Assembly (NCBI RefSeq): GCF_000002235.5
Contig: NW_022145527.1
Span: 212,001-276,000 of the forward strand
DNA length: 64,000 bases
Direction of reading: 5' to 3'
DNA from: Strongylocentrotus purpuratus
Taxonomy: Eukaryota > Echinodermata > Echinoidea > Camarodonta > Strongylocentrotidae
Below are positions 50,001-55,800 of the stretch, piece by piece. Positions within the stretch are counted from its first letter, which is position 1. Every line of letters begins with the position of its first letter. The notes under the pieces were generated by a model. That model was not told where the DNA came from, searched no databases, and saw only the letters and a program-made list of their open reading frames with translations. Position numbers and translations under genes: made by a program.

Positions 50001-52539
50001 TACATTCTGACATAGTGCCAGGAGATAAGGTGATAGTAAGACGTGATGAAAGGAGGAAACTAGACACGCCATACTTTAGCCAGCCATACACAGTGACAGC
50101 AAGAACAGGAAGTATGGTAACTGTGAAATCACCTGACGGAGTCCTGTATAATAGGAATGTATCAAGTGTAAAAAGATACATGTCCCGAGACACTCATAAC
50201 GAAGCTGCCAATCCAGAGAGGACAGACGGCAATCCTGAGGCGGTGACCGGTATTCCTGAAGGGTCGGACGGTAATCCTGAGGCGGAGACCAGTACTCCTG
50301 AGGCGGTGACCAGAGATCCAGACTCAGAGGCAGCGAGCAACACATCAGGCGGTGACCAGAGACATCAAGATGGTGATACCCAAGCAGAGACAACAAACAC
50401 CAACGTTCCTATGGCAGCTAGTAGACCACAACGCCAGAGAAGATTCCCTAAGCGATATGATGATTTTGTGTGATTCCAGATCAATATGGTGGGGATGAGC
50501 TCTTTGTAAAATAGCGACAGTGATATATGAAACTACATGTGCCAAGGAGAAATGTTTGGAAATCATTGGTTGAAGCCAAGTTATGATTTAAAGGGTGTAC
50601 GCCTTGCGCTGCCCATAGTTGTGAAATCGACATGTTGGAGAAATCACCATGGAAACCAAGTGTACGAGGAAGTTGTGTTATGTGCTAAAATAATAAGTTC
50701 TGATATATATATGTTTCAATATTACACATACATTAATCAATGTAAAAGGGTGTACGCCGAACGCTGCCCTTATTGTATGTGATAGGTGTTGCGAAAAACA
50801 CAAGTTTGAGTTGGAGCATCGATCAGTTTTCAAAAATGGATTCAATCATCGAAGAGAGTATTTCCAGAAACTTCAGTTTCAGCTAGTCGTATGAACGCTT
50901 GGAGATAACAGATGATTTACACAAACTCAAAACTAGAACTCAAATAGTATCCAGTGAACAGTTGAACTTTTATTTGGACCACAGACTGGATGCATGAAAG
51001 ATATTGCATGAAAGATATTATATTGCATGTTATGTTTTATGTTGTTCAACAAAGTTGTTTGGAAGATAAAACATTTGGGAAAAGTTTATCGACCAGATAA
51101 ATTTGTTGTTTGTTAGAAGTTGTTCTTTGAAAAAAAAAAAGGAAGAAACAAAAGCAAATGCATCAAAGCATGTTTATTTCAGTAATTCACATATGGCTGA
51201 AACACAAGAACAAAAGAAATATTACAAGAATTTTCAGTGAAACTATAGTATAAAAATAGACCAGGATAAAGTTTCATTCTGGCAAAGGAGGGATGTCATG
51301 ATAATGAATATGTATCAGATTATGCAAATGTGACACCTGTGACCTCAGGAGGTCAGATCGCATGTGCGCGATGTATATGCGATACGCGTGACTTGATACC
51401 CAGTGCGGGGAATAAACACCAGACTATGGTTTATGGAATTCAACTACTTTGTTAGTTTGTTTGCACTTAATATGTGACAGGCAGGGGAGGTGAGCTGAGA
51501 GCGATGGGAAAGATGAAGTTGTTTTCTTCGGCGCTCTGCTGGTTTCAGGTTCCCGATCCATGCGCTGGCGATGCGAAAACGGATTCAGCGTAAAACAATA
51601 CCCCCAGTTCACCATCTATGAATGAGCTAGTTTTATGGGTTGTCCATCTTCCCAAGCCCAAGGATTTATCGCTTTAGTCTTAATTAACGTGAAACTCTCT
51701 CTCTGTAGACCCCTCTACAACTACAAAGGTCAATGTAAAATTCATCAAAAAAAATCATTGTAGAACCTGTTTTTCGCATCGCCAACTCCCGGATCGGAAA
51801 TCAGAATGGTCAGTGAAAATGCAGACACGTCTGTCCCAGAGACACCAAGTTTAAAGATCGGCAATGCGTGACATTTTCATGATTCGGCGCGTGCGAAGGT
51901 ACTATAACACACGTAGGCCTATAACTTATAAGGTATAACGTTTTTTCAAAATCTAGCGTGCGCGTCGTGCGTAAGAGCATTTTCAGACCCTCGAAATGCG
52001 TGATACTTGGTAGCTCAGGGCAGCGTCTCACGAAACCGTCATAAGTACAAGTTCACTGACATCCCATTGAAACGTGTGTATTAAGTTTAACACACGTTTC
52101 AATGGGATGTCGTTGAACTTGTACTTATCACGGTTTCATGAAACGCTACCCTGCTGTCCATGTTTACAAATTTACGAAGACGATCCTCGTTTGTGCGCAC
52201 GATCCTTATTCTCGGACCAGCACCCGGCTCCCGTTTAATTTTTCAAATTAATGTACCACCTTAGCGCTTAACAACACAAAACATCTCTCTTACTAAGTCT
52301 CACTGCACTGCCCCCACCCATTTTCTAAACCAGTGAGCAGTGAGTTTGAGTTTATGATGCGACATGACTGAGTTTTCTTTACAAACAATGTTGTGTGAAT
52401 GCATTTACCTGCACGACGTTGAACAAATTGGGAGATTCACACGATAAGCGACCCGAACATGCTCCTCCGTCACTTCGTCTGGAGAGGTTGTTTCTGTCCA
52501 TCGCCAAATTTCTTTGTCTGAAGCCGATTTGCTTGGCAT
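19234..52539 (-). CDS. USP48: Ubiquitin carboxyl-terminal hydrolase 48
   Basis: Cysteine protease that removes ubiquitin from proteins, nuclear and cytoplasmic in vertebrates. Coding exons in transcript order: 52539-52409, 45777-45657, 45252-45193, 44694-44607, 43985-43886, 43372-43315, 42915-42791, 40274-40166, 39859-39726, 39192-39110, 38026-37844, 36747-36646, 35460-35260, 34601-34435, 33363-33194, 30476-30304, 29628-29500, 28436-28312, 27475-27359, 27059-26884, 25385-25270, 24768-24569, 23319-23185, 21869-21692, 19256-19234. The sum is 3204 nt, or 1067 aa plus TGA, against 1035 in human. Every junction is GT-AG and keeps phase. The Cys box [13 protein letters not shown] puts catalytic Cys at 97. 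SGHY gives His359, followed by FND at 376-378. Zinc-ribbon-like CxxC pairs lie in exons 8-9. DUSP-type segments occupy the middle (exons 13-21), a Glu-rich stretch is in exon 17, and the ubiquitin-like part is in exons 23-24. The start MPSKSA was chosen because it aligns with other USP48 N-termini; an in-frame ATG lies 60 bases upstream. Confidence 0.96.
19595..19710. mobile_element. MITE family 3, copy c (decayed)
   Basis: Carries CATAAAACTTGTTATCAATA at the left and AACAAGTTTTATGAAACAGG at the right in inverted orientation. It lies in USP48 intron 24. Confidence 0.65.
20113..20860. mobile_element. 748-bp TIR element with G/C hairpins
   Basis: The ends TAGCCCGGGGGG and CCCCCCGGGCTA are inverted. 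Just inside each end is a GC-rich palindrome around TTAGAAGCC, with a G run of about 29 near 20801-20829. The interior is AT-rich and non-coding. USP48 intron 24. Confidence 0.65.
20951..21352 (+). mobile_element. MITE family 2, copy d
   Basis: Begins near CCCAGTATTGGAAACGCCCC and ends ACTGGTCTTTATCTTTAA. It matches the 26068-26443 copy over almost its full length. The left terminal repeat is eroded. Confidence 0.75.
21955..22125. mobile_element. MITE with ACCCTGTCTTAC-type ends
   Basis: Left GGACCCTGTCTTACAAAGAG and right TTTAGTAAGACGGGGCCCTG are inverted. Internal GCGATTGAT blocks also pair. A fragment of the same family is at about 45540-45615. Confidence 0.7.
22421..22614 (+). mobile_element. 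194-bp TTAA-flanked MITE, family 1 copy b
   Basis: Starts TTAAAGCCCCACTTCACTAC and ends ACTAGTGCAGATCGGCTTAA. Same length and content as the copies at 4789, 32816 and 55556. Confidence 0.8.
22890..23163 (+). mobile_element. tRNA-derived SINE, near full length
   Basis: The head has a Pol III B-box-like GGTTCGAGTCC, with a looser A-box-like part about 45 bases before it. The body contains AAATGGGTACCTGGTAGGAAG, then GCGCTATATAAGC, and it ends in a short (ATT)n tail. That order is typical of a tRNA-head SINE. It lies in USP48 intron 23, in the opposite orientation to the gene. Confidence 0.8.
24020..24180. repeat. Degenerate telomere-like tract
   Basis: Many variants of CCTAACCCTAA and CCTAAACCTAA in a row within USP48 intron 22. 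Similar tracts lie at about 4625-4700, 30825-30890, 35680-35760 and 55495-55560. Several adjoin a common phrase like GATGAAATAAA followed by a GTCAC or GTCTTCGG segment. Confidence 0.7.
24262..24550. mobile_element. MITE, GTGTTTCAC-ended family, copy a
   Basis: Left GGAGTGTTCCACAAATACTAAG and right CTTAATCTTTATGAAACACC are inverted. Internally TTAAGTTAGACTTAACTATGG pairs with CCATAGTTAAGTCCAAC. The right end stops about 19 bp from the USP48 exon 22 donor. Confidence 0.75.
25104..25266. repeat. GTCTTTATAGACAGG-type repeat
   Basis: Several imperfect copies of GGTCTTTATAGGCAGG in both orientations with AAACCTGTCTATAAAGACC. Related units lie at 35525-35612 and 35916-36106. Probably a small foldback element family. 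Confidence 0.6.
26068..26443 (+). mobile_element. MITE family 2, copy e, perfect ends
   Basis: 376 bp with perfect 19-bp terminal inverted repeats: CTTAAAGGTAAAGACCAGT at 26068-26086 and its complement at 26425-26443. A TTAA sits at each border, consistent with TTAA target use. It is the best-preserved copy of the family and lies in USP48 intron 20. Confidence 0.85.
26559..26862. mobile_element. MITE, GTGTTTCAC-ended family, copy b
   Basis: GGGGTGTTTCACAAAGATC at the left and GATCTTTGTGAAACACCCC at the right are near-perfect inverted repeats. The arms extend through TAAGTTGGACTTAAC and TTAAGTCTAACTTAG. It ends 22 bp from the USP48 exon 20 donor. Confidence 0.85.
27552..27650 (-). pseudogene. 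Decayed duplicate of USP48 exon 19 (copy 1)
   Basis: On the minus strand an acceptor ACAACAG is followed by CTAGCAGATGCTGAAGATGC, matching the start of exon 19 (27475-27359). The similarity covers about 27 codons with a small internal deletion that shifts frame, and stops before the exon 19 donor. The matching upstream intron is included. Confidence 0.85.
27835..27935 (-). pseudogene. Decayed duplicate of USP48 exon 19 (copy 2)
   Basis: On the minus strand this starts CTAGCAGATGCAGAGGACAC and reads [18 protein letters not shown] before similarity ends. The acceptor AG is changed to AA. It lies about 285 bp upstream of copy 1 with related flanking intron, so the exon 19 region was copied at least twice. 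Confidence 0.85.
28245..28288. repeat. Poly(T)-poly(G) homopolymer tract
   Basis: About 29 T followed by about 14 G on the plus strand, just inside the intron after USP48 exon 18. Confidence 0.9.
28792..29366. mobile_element. 575-bp TIR element with a tRNA-like insert
   Basis: Left TACCGGATTTGCCGGCGATA and right TTTATGCCGGCAAATACGGTA are imperfect inverted repeats of about 26 bp. A second inner inverted pair contains GGCCGCACCCCGA at both ends. The interior includes a tRNA-like stretch on the minus strand (28860-28944). It is non-coding and lies in USP48 intron 17. Confidence 0.7.
28862..28944 (-). pseudogene. tRNA-Leu-like relic
   Basis: On the minus strand GCGGGATGGTCGATCGG, TCTAAGGCGGTGATTTTAG and then GATCAAATCCCGAC resemble the acceptor, D-arm, anticodon-arm and T-arm layout of a long-variable-arm tRNA. 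The B box is diverged from GTTCGAATCC and the 3' acceptor strand does not pair well. A decayed tRNA or SINE head is more likely than a working gene. Confidence 0.4.
29366..29492. repeat. ATC/ATT-rich simple sequence
   Basis: Imperfect trinucleotide repeats of ATC and ATT running up to the donor of USP48 exon 17. Confidence 0.85.
30655..30783. mobile_element. MITE family 3, copy d
   Basis: GTTATCAATAACAAGTTAC at the left pairs with ATAACAAGTTTTACGAAACA at the right. The interior CATCTGATTGGCTG is the same as at 17755-17909. Confidence 0.75.
31098..32405. repeat. Direct repeats with TTTGACCTTTGACC, split by a LINE
   Basis: About three units of about 145 bp, each with GCTATTTTTGCATA, AATGAGCC, TTTGACC and CCAAAATCTAATCAG, then TTTGGCAGGAATCCATC. 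Units lie near 31180-31320, 32080-32225 and 32229-32370. The first is cut at about 31322 by a LINE fragment, and the array resumes after its tail. Confidence 0.75.
31322..32078 (+). mobile_element. LINE 3' fragment with (CTA)n tail
   Basis: The frame 31298-31555 reads [18 protein letters not shown] and [15 protein letters not shown]. This C-terminal block follows the RT domain in many jockey/CR1/L2-group LINEs. A non-coding 3' part and a (CTA)n run at 32029-32078 follow. Only the last about 80 codons remain. Confidence 0.7.
32816..33009 (+). mobile_element. 194-bp TTAA-flanked MITE, family 1 copy c
   Basis: Starts TTAACGCCCCACTGACCTAC and ends GACGGTCTTTAA. Very close in sequence to 55556-55749. 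Confidence 0.8.
33488..33612 (-). pseudogene. Decayed duplicate of USP48 exon 15
   Basis: On the minus strand an acceptor CATCTAG is followed by about 40 codons matching exon 15 (33363-33194), including [15 protein letters not shown]. One in-frame TAG, a 3-bp deletion and loss of the 3' third with its donor make it non-functional. It sits about 125 bp upstream of the real exon in transcript order. Confidence 0.88.
33615..34347 (+). mobile_element. SINE split by an A-rich insert
   Basis: The SINE head to body (33615-33790: CAAGTGGTTCAGATACTTG and then TTAAATGGGTACCCAGTAGG) and tail (34130-34347: GAATGCTCCG, AAGCGCTACATGAGCCC, (ATT)n) are separated by about 340 bp of A-rich sequence with TCGGGAAAAATC-like repeats. 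The two parts are collinear with the SINE at 22890-23163 and the tail at 16700-16865. Confidence 0.7.
34655..35240. repeat. Long ATC/CAC trinucleotide tract
   Basis: Nearly 600 bp of imperfect ATC, CAC and ACC trinucleotides in USP48 intron 13. It creates long low-complexity His-, Pro- or Ser-rich frames that are not genes. A copy of part of exon 13 is embedded in it. Confidence 0.9.
35063..35178 (-). pseudogene. Recent partial duplicate of USP48 exon 13
   Basis: About 115 bp nearly identical to 35237-35352, from CATCTGTACC through the exon 13 donor to the codons for [10 protein letters not shown]. On the minus strand it keeps the GTAAGG donor but has an in-frame TAA where the real exon has TAC. 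There is no acceptor, as the upstream side runs into the trinucleotide tract. Confidence 0.9.
35525..36106. repeat. Two GTCTTTATAGACAGG-type repeats
   Basis: Units at 35525-35612 and 35916-36106 share CAGTCAAACCTGCTTTAGTG and GGTCTTTATATACAGG with 25104-25266. Between them lies a degenerate telomere-like tract (35680-35760). Confidence 0.6.
36290..36410. repeat. Inverted repeat of about 120 bp
   Basis: GTGTGATACAAGAATATATT at the left pairs with AATATATTCTTGGATCACAC at the right. The centre contains GACGAGTC and its complement. This is a short hairpin element in USP48 intron 12. Confidence 0.75.
37042..37426 (-). mobile_element. MITE family 2, copy f
   Basis: Starts CTAAAGATAAAGTCGAG and ends CTCAACCTTCTCTTT, an inverted pair. 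It is collinear with copy b at 15374-15752. Confidence 0.7.
37670..37805. repeat. Dispersed repeat, partner at 39265-39590
   Basis: Shares ATCGTTTAACAATGTTAAAT and GATTCCTGACTGACCT with 39265-39590. The second copy holds about 160 bp more in its middle. Non-coding; both lie in USP48 introns. Confidence 0.7.
38779..39073. mobile_element. 295-bp MITE with long inverted repeats
   Basis: GGTGGTATTCTTGAAAGCGG at the left and CCGCTTTCGAGAATACCACC at the right. Further inside, GGAATGCCAAGTGTCCATAT pairs with its complement. The arms are about 100 bp around an AT-rich centre. Confidence 0.85.
40548..40640 (-). pseudogene. Decayed partial duplicate of USP48 exon 7
   Basis: On the minus strand this gives about 27 codons like LKE-P-A-VRNV--EQFS, then QYSYVSR and a preserved GTAAAC donor, matching the 3' half of exon 7 (42915-42791). 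One in-frame TGA replaces a Gly codon. It lies 2.2 kb downstream of the real exon in transcript order, now separated from it by the hAT-like element. Confidence 0.85.
40674..42386. mobile_element. 1.7-kb hAT-like non-autonomous element
   Basis: The inverted ends TAGTGCTGTAGC (followed by TCGG) and GCTACAGCACTA (preceded by CCGG) are flanked by perfect 8-bp direct repeats ACCCTAAC at 40666-40673 and 42387-42394. Subterminal regions are dense in CCCGG and CCGGCCCG motifs. An 8-bp duplication and TAGTG-type ends suit the hAT superfamily. No transposase frame is visible. It lies in USP48 intron 7. Confidence 0.85.
42436..42758. mobile_element. MITE, GTGTTTCAT-ended family, copy c
   Basis: GGGGTGTTTCATAAAGCTGT at the left pairs with CTTTATGCAACACCCTCC at the right. 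Inner arms TTATGCATGACTTTACG and AAAGTCATTTGTAACTTTA also pair. It ends 33 bp from the USP48 exon 7 donor. Confidence 0.8.
44075..44175 (-). pseudogene. Decayed duplicate of USP48 exon 5
   Basis: On the minus strand it is collinear with exon 5 (43985-43886) over its whole length: SGVSAALP, two TAA codons, then [23 protein letters not shown]. The donor GTATG is lost. Several differences in the matching part are silent (TTA to CTA twice, CTC to CTT, TTC to TTT). It lies about 90 bp upstream of the real exon in transcript order. Confidence 0.9.
44918..44989. mobile_element. 72-bp palindromic mini-MITE
   Basis: CTGGGGGGTGTTTCATAAAG at the left and CTTTATGAAACACCCCCAG at the right, with inner TAAAGTCATGCGTAACTTTA. 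This is the shortest member of the GTGTTTCAT-ended family and almost a perfect hairpin. Confidence 0.8.
46063..46067. repeat. Target-site duplication, left
   Basis: GGCAG directly before the 5' LTR. The same five bases follow the 3' LTR at 51480-51484, as expected of integrase-mediated insertion. Confidence 0.92.
46068..46253 (+). repeat. 5' LTR
   Basis: 186 bp, TGTCATGATAATG to ATATGTGACA. It contains an AATAAA-type motif in GGGGAATAAACACC, a candidate R-region poly(A) signal. The same motif is in the 3' LTR. Confidence 0.93.
46254..46268 (+). other. Candidate tRNA primer binding site
   Basis: TTGGCGACGAGGATT begins right after the 5' LTR. The TGGCGACG core is complementary to a tRNA 3' end finishing CGTCGCCA. 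mag-type elements are known to use tRNA-Ser; the exact tRNA here was not matched. Confidence 0.6.
46277..50473 (+). CDS. gag-pol polyprotein of the LTR element
   Basis: A single open frame of about 1400 codons; its first in-frame ATG is at 46319. In order: a Gag region; two CCHC zinc knuckles near residues 238-275 ([10 protein letters not shown] and [10 protein letters not shown]); an aspartic protease with DSGSD near 350; reverse transcriptase with LCIDMRRVN near 533 and the catalytic SDD near 632; RNase H with ADASPVG near 778; and integrase with an HHCC zinc finger near 996-1040 and a D,D,E core ([25 protein letters not shown]). A low-complexity C-terminal tail has repeated NPEA-type units. 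It encodes no envelope. Confidence 0.93.
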   Translation: MDVESVATSWKSFNMAFAGAELLALRGVPHFDPTGGASIVSGKWKAWLEEFEAYADSRGLFLDGCTPAQEAQRRALLLYTAGPVVRETFKTLPNKGERNEYQKATDALNAHYVVKPNATFQRHLFRKTKQEDGETVAQFVTKLRQVAIGCNFVAGDVENQILDQVVQYCRADKLRRRMLEKGGELKLNDALSMAAALEAVEGQFNSMSLRERERPRAGGQVQVNQVSYENDRKKNLECYRCGNKGHFGKDASCPAKGKICRKCGGQNHFATMCKSKAKSTSEARGKFRDGKSRDGKKYKNRVRQVEGEPRNDSDDDNSRGRDQRYYQFAVNGDHEKVPIIIGGVTVPVIVDSGSDCNVIDQILWEKLKKDKIICKSTKSTKRLYPYTSHIPLTTIGCFTATVEVGKMKSTAEFVVIKEKGEPLLSKHTSRELGVLQVGIVHVNAVQSYAGLKQEFEAVFKGVGKLKGRQVQLAVDETVKPVAQPVRRTPFGLRKKVEMKIAELIDLDIIEPVERSTPWVSPVVIVPKRNDEIRLCIDMRRVNEAIIRERHPIPTIEEVLQELSISKVFSKIDLKWGYHQLELHPESREVTTFVTHCGLFRYKRLLFGINAAPEIYQYEIHRVIAGIEGAANISDDIIVHASTQKEHDKRLKQVLGRLRDAGLTANAEKCKFGVSELDFMGHRLTSEGLNPGLAKVKAIAEAREPQTATEMRSFLGLVNYCAKFIPNFATLADPLRKLTRKDTPFQFGHEQRQAFKSLKESLMSAETLGYYDLNAPTKVIADASPVGLGAVLVQVHADGPRIVAYASRSLSNVERRYSQTEKEALGLVWACERFHAYLYGIEFDLVTDHKPLEVIYSPRSKPCARIERWVLRLQQYKYRVVHIAGKSNIADPLSRLLKDDQPRETSVLETEAESFVRFVAVQSTPGAVTTKEVERESEHDPELEVIRECIHSGQWDDCPYKAYIPIKDELCIIGQCVLRGSRLVIPQAQRPKMVSLAHEGHLGIVGTKQNLRTKVWWPGCEKDAEKFVKTCHGCQITSRGNPPEPIRSTMLPTGPWVDVAVDFLGPLPTGESILVVVDYYSRYYEYAIMKSTTAEKTVKALAEIFGRHGLPVTLYSDNGPQFISEVFAEYMNITGIHHHRVTPKWPQANGEVERQNQSIVKRLRIAQAEGKDWKEALLTYVAVYRASTHSTTGKSPAEVLFGRKIRTKLPQIQDISEDQELRDRDLQMKSGAKHYADLKRGAVHSDIVPGDKVIVRRDERRKLDTPYFSQPYTVTARTGSMVTVKSPDGVLYNRNVSSVKRYMSRDTHNEAANPERTDGNPEAVTGIPEGSDGNPEAETSTPEAVTRDPDSEAASNTSGGDQRHQDGDTQAETTNTNVPMAASRPQRQRRFPKRYDDFV
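51294..51479 (+). repeat. 3' LTR
   Basis: Identical by eye to 46068-46253. It is followed by the GGCAG target duplication (51480-51484). Confidence 0.93.
51480..51484. repeat. Target-site duplication, right
   Basis: GGCAG directly after the 3' LTR, matching 46063-46067 before the 5' LTR. Confidence 0.92.
52016..52153. repeat. Long hairpin in USP48 intron 1
   Basis: Arms of about 66 bp around a tiny loop near 52082. CCCATTGAAACGTGTGT pairs with ACACACGTTTCAATGGG, CAAGTTCA with TGAACTTG and CACGAAACCG with CGGTTTCATG. It may be a small foldback MITE. The phrase TTTCAACGGGATGTC recurs in the element at 53707-53835. Confidence 0.85.
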
Positions 52540-52882
52540 TTCAATAGCTGTTTTCTCCCTAATAACAAACAATTTTAGATAAAAACGTTGGCATACCAAA
52601 CTATGTCTGAGATCGGCGGCAACAGTACGGCTGATTTCGCAACAAACAAGTGGAATTCGTTCGCGCGAGAAAATTCACACACAGTGTTTTCATTTTTTCA
52701 TGATCTGGAAATTTTATAAGAACGTAGATGACGCTATACCATTTTGCTGCCGGGAAGAACACGTAGATCTATGTTTATGATTCTTCACGAAAAACACCAT
52801 CAAGGGTGATATTTGCTTTCCTAGATCAGTAATTATTCATAGAATTTCCAGTATTCTAGAAACCGTCATCATAGACTTTAAA
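52540..52882. promoter_or_regulatory. Shared USP48 / SPCS1 promoter region
   Basis: The two start codons diverge across 343 bases, which must therefore hold both 5' UTRs and promoters. CpG-bearing stretches include TTCGCGCGAGAAAA at 52660-52673, which resembles an E2F-type site. No clear TATA box is placed for either gene. The arrangement is that of a bidirectional housekeeping promoter; the site-level reading is inference. Confidence 0.6.
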
Positions 52883-55800
52883 ATGGGCTTCTTGGACAGC
52901 ATACCAACCCATATGGTAAGGAAGATTTTAAAAAATTGAATTAGTCTTTTACTGTGGTCCCACCTGAAGCGATATGAGTTTGTGTTTTACTCTTTTTAGC
53001 ACAATGATTGAATGAGCAGATGAAAGGAAATTGTGTTTTTTCAATTTGACTTAGATTTACATTCACGCATAGACTAGGTCTATTGTACGGTACAGTAATC
53101 TGTAAGTGTTATAAAACAGTGTGCAAAAAAAAGTCCAGTGTTTTTTTAGCTTTGTTTTGTCATTCTGTATTGTACTTTTATTGACGGTGGTGTTTTGTGT
53201 TTTTTTCCTCCCTTTATTTTTTTATGAATGGGTGACCAAAGTTCGCGTACATTTTAGAACATATTACAAAATGTGATATTCGAACTACGATTTCTCATAT
53301 TCTACACAAATTTATTGATTTCAATTACCAAAGGGACGGCAAAGTTTTTAACTACAGATTAGTTCAACTAGAAAATTTTAACGTCAAAGGATTTCAGAGC
53401 GGAATTCATTTCGGAACGGACGCAAAATAATGCAAAATTTGCTGATCTTTTGTCAATATTTTCACAATTTCGTACCCAATCCTGGGTAATTTTATGTTCC
53501 TCTTTCCATTGGTGATATCAGATTTTCGTAATCTTACTGTTTTTTTTGAGATAGCGAACTTAGGTCACGCGCGAACTTTGGTCACACCACCATACTGCAA
53601 ATTCTCCTTACGCCAACACCCCCAAATCCAAATGCCTCGATGTTGACCTCTTAGATGTAATTTTGAACTACCTCGAGTACTTACATGCTTCCGTTGCATG
53701 CTAAGGTCCTGGGCCAGTTTCTCAAAACCATCATAGATCTACTTCTCAAGCAGTTGACTACAAGTTATACAATGCATGTTTCAACGGGATGTCCAAGAAG
53801 TTAAGACTCGGAACAGTTTTTTGAGAAAAGGCCCCAAGAATTTGTTTTGTGTATGGATCATAAATTTAAAAATGTATAGCAGGCAGTAAAAAGAGGAGAT
53901 CTTTCTTAAGAAATATAGAATTCACATGTTCAAGTTGGCCCAAAGTTTTTCATCTGCAACAAATGTAAAGAAAGTAAATTTTGTTTCCTAAACGCAAGAC
54001 TGTCTCCCAAATAGGCTACAAAAAACCTTGATAAAACTTTCTGGCAAATAGACAGCCAGTCACAGCTCAGCCTTCTGAATATGAAAGAGTCTGCTGTATG
54101 GGCCATGTGTCTCTATTGACAATCTAGAAAGAGATTACTAGATTTAGCGCCCTCAATTGTCTGATAATGACATTCAGCAATTTTATCTCTTAACCGTTTA
54201 TCGTTTTTCAGATTTTTCAGAAATACATATTAGCATGATTAATACTTTCCTTTTCTGTTTTAATTCTATTTCTCGCCAGGATTATACAGGACAGAAGCTA
54301 GCGGAGCAGATATTTCAGGCAATAATCATGCTCTTTGGGGTAAGTCATTTTCATTGAGATTTGTTAAAGTTTTTGTGGAATGATGAGTCTCATCTACGTT
54401 TACGTGGATCAGTCATCTAATGTTAATCAATCTAAGAAAAGTAAGGGCTTCACATTCTTATTATTTTTTTAAGTGACACAAAGTTTAAAGGTTCATACTG
54501 TCAAGTGATTTGAAATAAAATGAAATAAAATGAAAAGTAAAGAACTAGGAATCTTCTTTGTGAATCGGTGCAATGTGTCCCGTTTATTCATACACATATA
54601 AAGAGCTACTTTTTAACTTGTATTCATTTTCAGGTTGTAGGGTTCGTCTGGGGTTATGTCTGTGAGCAGTTTGTCCAGACTGTGTACATACTTGGTGCTG
54701 GCTTTGTTCTTTCCTGTATAGTAAGTACCAAACAATTCTTCAAATATTCCACATCAAGGGGGCGTTTCACAAAAATTGTCATCGGTGACAAATGACAGTT
54801 TTTGTTATAAGCTACTGAAATCCTTGCTTCTGATAGGTTATCAGCTTATTTGTCACTGATTTTTTTTGTCATTTGTCATTGAAAAAAGGCTTTGTGAAAT
54901 AGGTCCATGTTCATGTGTTTCATGCTAATCTGCAACAGACAAATTATTCACAGAAGAAGTTCACTGTGACACAAGTTGGATTTAATGAAAGCAGAGTATT
55001 ATATCCATGAATTATTTTAGAAAATCAGATTTAAAAATTTGAATGTTGTAATTTTTTTGGAATTTGTTATAAATCAGATGTTCATTACATTATCTGTAGG
55101 TGTCATTCTCCCCAAATTTTTCTCATCACTTTTAATTGCTCTACAGTTAATTTTCATTGTGAGACACATTCCAAATTTGATTTGTGGCCCATGCTCTCTC
55201 CTCTATGGCACATAATAAACTTATTGGTTTGGTCTGGTCTGATAGTTTGTTTTACCTGACTGCTAAGAAAGCACATGTGTGCTTGTAAGTAAGCAAACAT
55301 TCTGATTTACTTGCAGCTGCTGCTATCCAACTCTAATGGAATATAAGAAGAAGAAGAAGATTTTAGATATCAGATAATTTAGAATCGCTTCACACACCAT
55401 GAACAAGTTCTGCTCAATCTTAAGTTTTGTTTTAGCCCCAAATGTGCTGTGACCTACTGACAACAATTACGTGTTGTATTGTCAAAGATAAAGGGTTAGG
55501 GTTAGGGTTTCAATTAGGTTTTAGGTTTGGTTTAGGATTATGGTTACGGTTAGGTTTAAAGCCCCACTGTCCTACTTGTAGCTACTTGCTCCCTCTATAT
55601 AGAAAACTTCCCCAATCGGTGCCTGTTGGTCCCCTATGATCCTCTTTTTCTTATGTTAGTTGAGAGCTGAGTTAATGAGATAGCCACCTGTCAGTGACCT
55701 CTCTGTGTGGTCCAATCCCTTCTGGCTCAGTAGTATTGACGGTCTTTAAGTTCAAAATTTAGTTACTGGTAGTACATGTATAGGATATTGACCTGGGAGG

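Larger units (their letters stand above)
46068..51479 (+). mobile_element. Ty3/Gypsy (mag-type) LTR retrotransposon, looks whole
   Basis: 5412 bp with 186-bp LTRs (46068-46253 and 51294-51479) that start TGT and end ACA. I find no difference between the LTRs by eye, so the insertion is very recent. A primer-binding-site candidate begins one base after the 5' LTR, and a purine tract AAAGGAGGGA (51284-51293) precedes the 3' LTR. One long gag-pol frame fills the middle. The single frame, the short LTRs and the protein features fit the mag clade, which includes sea-urchin SURL elements. It sits in USP48 intron 1 in the opposite orientation. Confidence 0.93.
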
